From the NCBI GenBank assembly GCA_043798775.1, contig JAZDOL010000071.1:1-6392 (forward strand): DNA of 6,392 bases. The letters run 5' to 3'. This document shows positions 1 through 6,000 of this stretch, one piece after another. The translations under genes were made by a program, and so were the position numbers. Each line of letters opens with the position of its first letter. Within the stretch, counting starts at the first letter, position 1. Below the pieces are notes generated by a model. The model saw nothing but the letters and a program-made list of their open reading frames with translations. It was not told where the DNA came from and did not search any database. This DNA is from CAZUEG01 sp043798775 (lineage in GTDB: Bacteria; Patescibacteriota; Minisyncoccia; Minisyncoccales; GWA2-46-15).

Positions 1-181
1 TATCTTCCGGCACTTCGCTCTTTTTTAAAACCGAGCCGAAAACATAAACCCGCGCCGCTGAATCGAGACGCCGAGTCGCGGTTTTTATTTTGTTGGCGTA
101 TTTTAAATAATTATTAAAATACTTTTCTTGTTCTCGCGCCCTTTCGATTAGAATATCGGTCAAAGTGATGCTTCCGGACAT
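1..181 (-). CDS. MNT-type nucleotidyltransferase, partial (3' end beyond left edge)
   Basis: Only the first 60 codons are in the window. The protein begins MSGSITLTDILIERAREQ, continues with a charged helical stretch, then reaches ARVYVFGSVLKKSEVPED. The FGS at residues 48-50 followed nine residues later by Asp60 fits the GSx(9-10)DxD signature of minimal nucleotidyltransferases; the second Asp would lie just outside the window. The ATG at 181 sits inside the end of the HEPN gene, giving a 22-bp overlap and probable translational coupling; there is no Shine-Dalgarno site. In known MNT/HEPN pairs the MNT protein is the antitoxin, in studied cases acting by adding AMP to the HEPN toxin. That role is inferred here from family and gene order. 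The catalytic second half cannot be inspected. Confidence 0.88.
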   Translation of the reverse strand, partial: MSGSITLTDILIERAREQEKYFNNYLKYANKIKTATRRLDSAARVYVFGSVLKKSEVPED

Positions 182-555
182 ATTTTTTTAAGAAATTTAA
201 TCAATACTTCAACAAATTCTCCCATTTTTTCGACTTGATAACGATTAAATTCAACGGGTAGGTATCTTGAGGTAATATATGTTTGATTAAGGTCGCCAAT
301 GACGCTAGCTTGTTTTTTCAAGAATCTATCTGTTTCTTTTTGTTTCCGATATGTTTTCCCGACCTCAAGTAAAAGCTTTTCAAGTTCATGAATTTTTGGG
401 AAGTCCCGCAGTTTAATCAACAAACAATATTTTAAATATAATTGCGTGGCTTGCTCAAAACTAAAAGCCGACAAGAAATAATGTTTTTTCTTAAGTTGTT
501 CTGTGGCGCTTTCAAAAAAAATCTCGGCTCGCTCCTTTAAAAAACCTGTTTTCAT
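160..555 (-). CDS. HEPN domain protein (probable toxin of a HEPN/MNT pair)
   Basis: A 131-residue all-helical protein of normal length for a stand-alone HEPN domain. The N-terminal helices contain FLSAFSFEQATQLYLKY (residues 27-43), typical of the family. Next comes LRDFPKIHELEKLL, where Arg50 and His56 form the R-x5-H variant of the Rx4-6H motif that carries RNase activity in active HEPN proteins. A later TYITSRYLP (92-100) matches the conserved YxxxRYP-like segment of this group. The downstream MNT gene overlaps it by 22 bp, so the two are almost certainly co-translated. The ATG at 555 has no Shine-Dalgarno site; the sequence TAAATAATCAATATT lies five bases upstream and also precedes the four-helix-bundle gene. 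The toxin role is inferred from known HEPN/MNT systems; some members of this group may be non-toxic. Confidence 0.93.
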   Translation of the reverse strand: MKTGFLKERAEIFFESATEQLKKKHYFLSAFSFEQATQLYLKYCLLIKLRDFPKIHELEKLLLEVGKTYRKQKETDRFLKKQASVIGDLNQTYITSRYLPVEFNRYQVEKMGEFVEVLIKFLKKICPEASL

Positions 556-612
556 ATTCCAATATTGATTATTTAATCTTATTGTGTTTTGGATTTCATC
601 ATTTAAGATTTT

Positions 613-642
613 TCCGCCAGAGGCGGATCCGTCGTAGGCGGA
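613..642. repeat. TCCGCC/GGCGGA hairpin repeat
   Basis: TCCGCC (613-618), loop AGA, GGCGGA (622-627) form a perfect 6-bp hairpin, and a second GGCGGA follows at 637-642 as an alternative partner. Neither strand has a T-run after the stem; on the minus strand it is followed by A residues. It therefore does not read as an intrinsic terminator and is better called an intergenic palindromic repeat. Confidence 0.6.
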
Positions 643-650
643 GAATTTGT

Positions 651-689
651 CCTTCGGCTTTGCTCAGGATGGTGAGCGTAGTCGAACCA
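651..689. repeat. Imperfect palindromic repeat (TTCG...TGAGC...CGAA type)
   Basis: Nested inverted arms are visible: GCTCA (661-666 region) pairs with TGAGC around a GGATGG loop, and outside them TTCG pairs with CGAA. The right half, GGTGAGCGTAGTCGAACCA, recurs in inverted or altered form inside coding sequence: TGGTTCGACATCGCT at 2651-2665 and TGGTTCGATATCACT at 2703-2717 in the nuclease gene, and related GGTGAGC...TCGAA pieces in the fibre gene 3' end (2895-2925 and 3051-3066). I recall such repeats as widespread in CPR genomes; this was not checked. Confidence 0.6.
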
Positions 690-726
690 TTTAGAATTTA
701 GTGTTTCGGATTTAGGATTTATCTAA

Positions 727-1395
727 CTATGGGGTTGCCATATATTTTTTCCAGGAGCGCTGGAGATTCAGTATTTTTCTCCTCAAAAACAGATATTTTT
801 TGACGGTTTCGTCGAATTTTTCCCACTCTACGCCGGTCTCAATAATATCTCTGGTTTCTTCCAAATAAACAATCATTTTATTGCAGTGCAACATCGCTTT
901 TTCCAGTAACTGCAGACATTCCGGCTGGTTGCCAAAACGATATGAATGAGCTTCGGCAATCAAGTGCGGCAAACCGAGAGCGCAAGGAAGCATATTATGA
1001 AAAATTAGGGATTTTGCCGTCCCGCTGCCGACTTGGCCTTCCGAAGCTTTAGCGAAGGAGGCTGTTGCCGCCATTGTTGAAGGCATATCCCCTTGGGGCT
1101 GATTGCCAGAAGGCGAAACGACTTCTGGGCCGGACTTCCCCGCAGCAGAATTTCTCTTATCTTCTGATCCTTGTCTCTTTTGTCCCTTTGCCGTCCCGCT
1201 GCCGAAATTGCCCGATATTGATAGCTGGTCCCCCTGGGACTGATTACCAGAAGGTAAGACAACTTCGGCACCGGAACGATCGGCATCGGGACGAATAATA
1301 TATCTTATTATAAATACCGCTAACGCCAGCGCGGACTGATAAACCTCAAGATCGAGAAAGCTTTTTACCGGTCTTTTGGGAAAATATTGCTCCAT
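727..1395 (-). CDS. Four-helix-bundle protein (S23/Avd-like) with a large in-frame repeat insert
   Basis: The 222-residue product starts MEQYFPKRPVKSFLDLEVYQ; FxDLxVYQxA is the opening of the S23-like four-helix-bundle family. The remainder of the fold resumes at about residue 129 with LPCALGLPHLIAEAHSYRF, then HCNKMIVYLEETRDI and a final LRRKILNLQRSWKKY helix. Residues 36-128 do not belong to the fold: they are Gly/Ser/Pro-rich low-complexity sequence encoded by two copies of a palindromic DNA repeat (1200-1270 and 1026-1129). Removing them leaves about 129 residues, normal for the family. The insert falls in the loop between helix 1 and helix 2, where it could be tolerated. The start is 8 bp after the nuclease stop, so the genes are probably co-transcribed. 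The molecular function of stand-alone members is not well defined; Avd-like relatives help diversity-generating retroelements, but none is visible here. Confidence 0.85.
   Translation of the reverse strand: MEQYFPKRPVKSFLDLEVYQSALALAVFIIRYIIRPDADRSGAEVVLPSGNQSQGDQLSISGNFGSGTAKGQKRQGSEDKRNSAAGKSGPEVVSPSGNQPQGDMPSTMAATASFAKASEGQVGSGTAKSLIFHNMLPCALGLPHLIAEAHSYRFGNQPECLQLLEKAMLHCNKMIVYLEETRDIIETGVEWEKFDETVKKYLFLRRKILNLQRSWKKYMATP
1026..1129 (-). repeat. In-frame palindromic element, copy 1 (in bundle gene)
   Basis: About 104 bp, read on the minus strand as PEVVSPSGNQPQGDMP followed by ASFAKASEGQVGSGTAK. It shares its order of blocks with copy 3 in the nuclease gene: AEV/PEV, then SQGDMP/PQGDMP, then ASFAKAS(E/D)G(Q/R)VGS. 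The ASFAKASEG part is encoded by a self-complementary core with CCTTC...GAAGG arms at 1038-1059. Its upstream-gene end is degraded: ACTTCTGGG stands where copies 2 and 3 have ACTTCGGCA. Confidence 0.8.
1200..1270 (-). repeat. In-frame palindromic element, copy 2 (short form, in bundle gene)
   Basis: 71 bp with the clearest terminal inverted repeats: TGCCGAAATTG at 1200-1210 and CAACTTCGGCA at 1260-1270, matching at 10 of 11 positions. Read on the minus strand it gives AEVVLPSGNQSQGDQLSISG then NFGSGTAK. It lacks the ASFAKAS core found in copies 1 and 3, so the family has long and short forms. The outer flanks extend the symmetry: CGTCCCGCTGCCGA at 1192-1205 opposes TCGGCATCGGGACG at 1280-1293 with one mismatch. 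Confidence 0.8.
1273..1294 (+). repeat. Inverted partial copy of the fibre 23-bp repeat in the bundle gene
   Basis: TCGGCATCGGGACGA (1280-1294) is an exact 15-base match to the reverse complement of the fibre repeat, and GGAACGA before it matches with one inserted and one missing base. It is read by the bundle gene on the other strand as RPDADRS. It marks the outer end of the inserted block, opposite similar sequence at 1192-1212. Confidence 0.65.
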
Positions 1396-1403
1396 AATAT
1401 TGA

Positions 1404-2861
1404 TTATTTATCTACCGCCAGTGGCTTTAAATTTTCTATTTTATTAATATTGTCGTTCAACAAATAATCGCCCTCCAAAGTGGATATCTTTCTTTTCTTT
1501 CGATCTGTTTTCGGCTTATAAACGGCATGTAATGGATAAAATTCAAAATAATCTTTTTCATCAAACCACGCGCATTTGAAATGAAATACTCTTAATCCTG
1601 TCAATCGCGACAATGCCAAGGCGTATAGCGTTAACTGCTCGATTGGCCGTTCTTTTTCCGCCTTTGGTTTGTAATCAAGAATGTGGATCATTCCATTTCT
1701 GATTTGTAAAATATCAATGTGGCCGGTAATCAGTTTAGGCAATTCCCCTTCCTGGGTTTCGCGGATATCTTCGCCTTTTTTTCCCTTCAGATACAATTTG
1801 AACCCCAGCTGTTTCTGCATATGCGTCAAATCCTCGCGGGTTAAATATACGGGAATTTCGCAAGCCACGGTTACCGAATCGTTTGCCAGCATAAATTTTT
1901 CCAATAACTCGTGCCGTTCTTCGTTGGTTTTTGCCGTTTGCGTCACAAAGGCGGCTAACTTTGTGGCATAATTTTCTTTCCCGCGGACGATCATCTCTTT
2001 CTTGTTGAACACCAATGGCGATTCGGAAGCGCGCAAACCTTCCTGAAAATATTGATGAGGGCATTCGCCGGGAACCATTTCCAAAAATTCCTTGAGCGGT
2101 TTGAATTTATAATGGCGAAAACTCTCTTCAATGATCAGTTTCGCTTTCGCCCGATGAAAACGATAACGATATAATTGCCGGTGCGCCAGAGTCGCTGTTT
2201 CAATGATATTGCTTGGAGAAAAATCTTTTATCGCGAATTGTCGCATCCGCGAGAAAGCGCAAAGCGGCTTATATTCTTCATACCAATTGGCAATCGATGT
2301 CGCCTGAATTTCCACGCCATCTTTTTGTTTAAGAATCTTACTGACCTGTTCATACGAGTATCCCAAATTATAATAACTGATGGCGTTTAAAATCACTGGC
2401 AAAGAATATCTTTTTCCCTTAACAGAAAAAGGAGTAAAGGTGCGACGGCAATCACTACAAATATACAACTGTACCTTTTCTTTCTTTTTTTGTCGCATCC
2501 CCCGTTTTACAAAATTATGCGAACCGCAGTAGGGACAGTGCTTCTCGCTGCCGACTCGGCCGTCCGAAGCTTTAGCGAAGGAGGCCATTGCCGCTATTGG
2601 AGGCATGTCCCCCTGCGACCCGACTCCAAAGGACTGTTCAACTTCGGCACTGGTTCGACATCGCTCACCACAAGTGGGACGGTCTATCTCACGATCCTTT
2701 GGTGGTTCGATATCACTACTTCTGGCGATTTTCGCTTCTAACAGCGTATCCGTGATATGAATCACCTCCTTTTTTTCGCCAATTATCTTTATTTTTATGA
2801 ACTTCAAAATCGAAGATAATAACGAATTTCCAATCCTTTTTTCTCTATTGAAAACTTTCAT
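1404..2861 (-). CDS. Zinc-ribbon/HTH and RecB-like PD-(D/E)XK nuclease fusion protein
   Basis: The 485-residue product has three parts. Residues 1-107 are an atypical N-terminus: a basic amphipathic stretch (1-30) shared with the small upstream ORF, then sequence made of repeats (about 51-107). Residues 108-200 form a transposase-type zinc ribbon (CPYC at 109-112, CSDC at 135-138, then RRTFTPFS) and a helix-turn-helix region with LPVILNAISYYNLGYSYEQV, as in the N-termini of IS1-like transposases. Residues 330-445 carry a complete RecB-type PD-(D/E)XK core: E335-x-P337, G380-H-I-D383, D396-Y-K398 and Q409-x3-Y413. No DDE triad is visible, so this is not an ordinary transposase. A DNA-binding nuclease is the best reading; the target is unknown. 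I recall similar zinc-ribbon/PD-(D/E)XK proteins from DPANN archaea and CPR, unverified. The ATG at 2861 has no Shine-Dalgarno site, whereas a strong one lies inside the ORF (2761-2772). Confidence 0.88.
   Translation of the reverse strand: MKVFNREKRIGNSLLSSILKFIKIKIIGEKKEVIHITDTLLEAKIARSSDIEPPKDREIDRPTCGERCRTSAEVEQSFGVGSQGDMPPIAAMASFAKASDGRVGSEKHCPYCGSHNFVKRGMRQKKKEKVQLYICSDCRRTFTPFSVKGKRYSLPVILNAISYYNLGYSYEQVSKILKQKDGVEIQATSIANWYEEYKPLCAFSRMRQFAIKDFSPSNIIETATLAHRQLYRYRFHRAKAKLIIEESFRHYKFKPLKEFLEMVPGECPHQYFQEGLRASESPLVFNKKEMIVRGKENYATKLAAFVTQTAKTNEERHELLEKFMLANDSVTVACEIPVYLTREDLTHMQKQLGFKLYLKGKKGEDIRETQEGELPKLITGHIDILQIRNGMIHILDYKPKAEKERPIEQLTLYALALSRLTGLRVFHFKCAWFDEKDYFEFYPLHAVYKPKTDRKKRKISTLEGDYLLNDNINKIENLKPLAVDK
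2549..2649 (-). repeat. In-frame palindromic element, copy 3 (in nuclease gene)
   Basis: 101 bp bounded by TGCCGA (2549-2554) and TCGGCA (2644-2649). On the minus strand it reads AEVEQSFGVGSQGDMPP then ASFAKASDGRVGS, in the same orientation and frame as copies 1 and 2. It ends immediately before the first Cys of the zinc ribbon, so it lengthens the N-terminal region without disrupting the domain. Its core CCGAAGCTTTAGCGAAGGAG (2563-2582) is identical to the core of copy 1 (1040-1059). Confidence 0.8.
2651..2717 (-). repeat. Two degenerate copies of the TGGTTCGA repeat inside the nuclease gene
   Basis: TGGTTCGACATCGCT (2651-2665) and TGGTTCGATATCACT (2703-2717) are direct repeats differing at two positions. 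The first continues into CACCACAAGTGG, like the intergenic palindrome at 651-689 and the fibre gene 3' end. They abut element copy 3, so about 170 bp of the nuclease gene's 5' region is repeat-derived. Confidence 0.55.
2761..2772 (-). promoter_or_regulatory. Strong Shine-Dalgarno sequence without a start codon
   Basis: On the minus strand this reads AAAGGAGGTGAT, complementary over 12 bases to the usual 16S rRNA 3' end. It lies inside the nuclease ORF at codons 31-34. No ATG, GTG or TTG follows at a usable distance, but codon 36 is ATC, eight bases after GGAGG; one base change would make it a well-placed ATG. The site also sits in a small hairpin (GTGAT 2752-2756 with ATCAC 2761-2765). Confidence 0.5.
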
Positions 2862-2938
2862 TTATTTATTAAGGAGTTGAATTTTCTGCCTGCGGTGAGC
2901 TTGCTTGTGGTGAGTTTATCGAACCCATCGAATCCGCT
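2781..2938 (-). repeat. 158-bp tandem duplication, copy A
   Basis: This unit runs directly into copy B (2939-3096), and every matched position is offset by exactly 158 bp. Over 2781-2900 versus 2939-3058 I count ten mismatches in 120 bp, with no gaps. It contains a second, orphan coding end for the fibre (ADSMGSINSPQASSPQAENSTP then TAA) followed by the first 27 codons of the nuclease gene. Confidence 0.88.
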
Positions 2939-3019
2939 AATTATCCTTGTTTTTATGAATTTCAAAATCGCAGATAGCAATGAATTTCCAATCCTTTTTT
3001 CTCTATTAAAAACTTTCAT
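2858..3019 (-). CDS. 53-residue ORF: duplicated N-terminus of the nuclease gene
   Basis: This ORF arises from the tandem duplication. It starts MKVFNREKRIGNSLLSAILK and then reads FIKTRIISGF, nearly the same as the nuclease N-terminus (three replacements: S17A, I24T, K25R), before passing into the re-duplicated fibre end in another frame (KLTTSKLTAGRKFNSLINK). Its TGA overlaps the nuclease ATG as ATGA, and its ATG is 7 bp after the fibre stop. Residues 11-28 would form a basic, hydrophobic amphipathic helix. It may be a translated coupling peptide, a small membrane-active peptide, or just a remnant; there is no Shine-Dalgarno site. In the shared coding part five of eight differences are synonymous, a weak hint that it is or was translated. 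Confidence 0.4.
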   Translation of the reverse strand: MKVFNREKRIGNSLLSAILKFIKTRIISGFDGFDKLTTSKLTAGRKFNSLINK

Positions 3020-3096
3020 TTATTTATTAAGGAGTTGAATTTCCTGCCTGTGGTGAGCCCGTCGAATCCACTTGCGGTGCGTCTGTTGAATCCGCC
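2939..3096 (-). repeat. 158-bp tandem duplication, copy B
   Basis: This is the copy attached to the intact fibre gene: it holds the fibre's real last codons (ADSTDAPQVDSTGSPQAGNSTP then TAA at 3027-3029) and the ATG of the 53-codon ORF. The right boundary is placed where GAATCCGCC (3088-3096) matches GAATCCGCT (2930-2938); between 3059 and 3087 the two copies differ by small indels. Confidence 0.85.
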
Positions 3097-6000
3097 GAAG
3101 GTGCTACTGGTTCGACAACCGATTCGCTCGCTATTTGTTCAATCGGGCTCGGAGGGATAATTTCTTGCGCTGGTGGTGTTACTGTTTCAAGCGGAGTTTC
3201 TGTTGGCGTTTCTGGTTGAAGTTGAACCTCAACCGCGGGAGAATCTACCGGCGGCGTTGGATTTGTTTGAGAACTGGAAACTGGAAACTGAGAACTGGTT
3301 TCTATGCTATCGCACTCTCCCCTAACCTTTACCCATTCGCCGTTACTAATCCATGTGCAGTAAATGTCGCCGGTGGTCTGGTCAACCATTTCTAGTTTTT
3401 CCAAACGCGCCTTTTTGGCGAATATCTTATCAACAACCAGCTCTTTAAACGACGCCACACCGTCCTTAAGCGTCAAGCCAAGCGATTCAAGGGCGTTCTT
3501 GATAACTTCAGTAAGCGTAGTCGGCATTCCCTCGGTTATCGGAGTTACTCCGCCCAGCGAACCCTCACCGTTTAGAGAGCCAATCCCCACCATTCCTCTT
3601 AACTCGTCGATCTGCTTTTGTTGCCTGCTCGCCGCCAAGGAGAGGCTATCCACCGTTGAGGAAAGTTCTTGAACGCCTTTTGTAAGCAAAGATACCAAAT
3701 AGGCGTAATCGATACTTTCCACATTTCCGCCTTGCCAAATCACTACCTCGGGAATAACCTCCTGTAAGTCCTCCGCAATAAAACCAATTCTTCTCTTGGT
3801 GCGATCGTCTATCAGCGAAAGGTCGGAAGGGGCGGCAGAGTCCTTGGTGTAGTTGAAAAAGACAGGGTTAAGCCGATTGATTTCATCAAGTCCGTAAGCC
3901 ATCTCTTTAATATTTTCTTTATATCTGCGGGATGAAGTTCCACAAGCGCCATTAACAAATTCAATGTCCCCGGTAGCGGCCTCTGTACACAATGTCCGAT
4001 CATCAGTGCCGGCAATCGAGGTAGTAATTCTGGCGCCTCCCGCAACATGCAATTTTTGAAGGGGTCCCGTCGTCCCGATGCCGACGTTGCCGGAGCTGTC
4101 GATTGACATTCGCGTATATCCACTTAATGCATCACTAGGATAGACGTTGCTCGCGACTGCAAAATCCAAGCGATTTGTATCTTGTATACCAATCCAAGCT
4201 GGCCAGTTACCATTTGATTTTTCAAAACCCAAAGCCGCAACTTGTCCAGAACCTGTAGTCCCAATAGTCATCGCTCCATAGCTCGAACCACCATTTACTT
4301 CTAATTTAAAACTAGGAGCCGTCGTCCCGATGCCGACGTTGCCCGCATTTGTAATCCACAACCTGTCACTGTTATTTGTCTTAAGACTTAATGCATAGTT
4401 ATCGGTTAAGCCTATAAACCTGTTTGCCCCGCTTAACCCTATGTCACCTACTACACTTAGTTTCTGTCCCGGAGCCGTCGTCCCGATGCCGACGTTGCCC
4501 GCTCCTGTTATTCTGACCCTTTCCAACAGTTTTGCAGTAGATGCATCTCGGAGACTAAAAGTTAAATCGCTGTTAGCAAAGGCACTACCATCTGGGTCAA
4601 CCAAACTTATCAAACCAACCGCGTTTCCTCCTGCAGTCCTTGCAACCTCAAATGCCAATCCTGCATACTTGTTACTCGCTGTATCAGATGTAACATCATT
4701 TGTTAGTTTAAGGATATTGTGAGGAAAAGTAGCATAAGGATTCCCAAAATCCGGGGAATAACTAGTAGTGTCGGCCTCAGTAAGATGTAGCCTAGCCCCC
4801 GGAGCCGTCGTCCCGATGCCGACGTTGCCAGATGTTGGATTCAACACCAGATTGTTTCCAGTACTTCCACCAGCACTAAACGCCGCTATTGAAGAATATG
4901 TGTTCCCAGTCGCCGCACCAGTCTGGAAGGACAAACCAGAACCAACAGAACCATATACAAAATCCGATGTGGTAAACTTCGTATCTATAGTAAAATTGTT
5001 ACCAATAATAACATGCAACTTACCACTTGGTCCCGTCGTCCCGATGCCGACGTTGCCGTTTATTGCTAATGCTGCCGTCCCCGGACTGTTATAATTAATT
5101 CCTACACCGCTATTTGTAGTATCAACAATAAACTTAACAACATTGCTTGCATCGGCAACCTGCAACGCTGCGGTCGAACCAATCGCCTGATAAATACGAT
5201 TTGTTGTTTTTATACCGTAATTAGTAGTAGAAAGAACATCAGCCGTTTGTGTTCCTGCAATACCAAAATTTGTAGATTGAGACGGTGAGAGAGTAAGATT
5301 ACCGACTACCAGATTGCCACCTTGAACATCTAATTTTCCTCCAGGCCCCGTCGTCCCGATGCCGACGTTGCCTGTGCTTGTGATTCTGACCCGTTCCGTA
5401 CTACTCGTTAAAAAGGCCATGTCCCTGTTAGTTCCTGTTCCCCCTGCAAATGTTCCCATTTGAAACACATCTCCCGAAAACCTTACTTGTCCCAACTCAT
5501 AATTTGTTTGATCGGCTGCCCAATCTGTGTTGAATAATTGTAGTATGGACTTGTTTACACCCGGTGAACCATTTGGCGATATTCTTAATACTCCTGCTCC
5601 AGCAGCCGATTGGCTCGTTAAAACAAGATCACCGCCATTGACAGTAATAAATTTGGATTGAGTGCTGAAGTTGAGAGCCGTTGAAACTTTCATATCCCCA
5701 GCCACTTCTAACTTATATCCCGGACTCGTCGTCCCGATGCCGACGTTGCCAGCATTTGTTATCACTAACCCAGTCCCAGTTAAACCACTGATATTTCCTG
5801 CAAATGAAGTGTTAAGACTATCTGCCCCTATGACCCCAAGACGAGCCAGAGGCGAAGTCGTCCCGATGCCGACGTTGCCAGCTTTTGTCCAAGTCAATAC
5901 AGGTGTCCCCGCACTTGATATAGAAGTACTTGTACCCAGCGACCAAATATCCGTAGCATTTTGAATAGTTCCATAATTTGTCCCAGCACTGTTCAAAACA

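Larger units (their letters stand above)
556..726. other. Gene-free gap made of short repeats
   Basis: This 171-bp stretch separates the bundle gene from the HEPN gene. I see no credible ORF. It is a mosaic of repeat-like pieces: a GGCGGA hairpin unit (613-642), an imperfect palindrome (651-689), and an A/T-rich run with GTGTTTCGGATTTAGGATTT (701-720), a composition I recall as common between genes of CPR genomes. Any promoter for HEPN/MNT would have to lie here, but I could not pick out a convincing -35/-10 pair. Confidence 0.7.

Noticed and set aside
613..642. Intrinsic terminator between the bundle gene and HEPN
   Set aside because: The GC hairpin is not followed by a T-run on either strand; on the transcribed strand A residues follow.
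1005..1298. Alternative ORFs on both strands across the bundle-gene insert
   Set aside because: They exist because the inserted repeats are GC-rich and poor in stops in several frames; only the frame continuous with the four-helix-bundle sequence makes a recognisable protein.
1404..2861. Insertion sequence encoding an IS1-like transposase
   Set aside because: Only the zinc ribbon and HTH resemble a transposase. The catalytic part is PD-(D/E)XK, and I see no terminal inverted repeats or target duplications around the gene.
4441..5964. Plus-strand ORFs with recurring VVPMPTLP peptides
   Set aside because: The shared peptide is the antisense reading of the GNVGIGTT repeat. They are shadows of the fibre gene, with no family resemblance or start signals.
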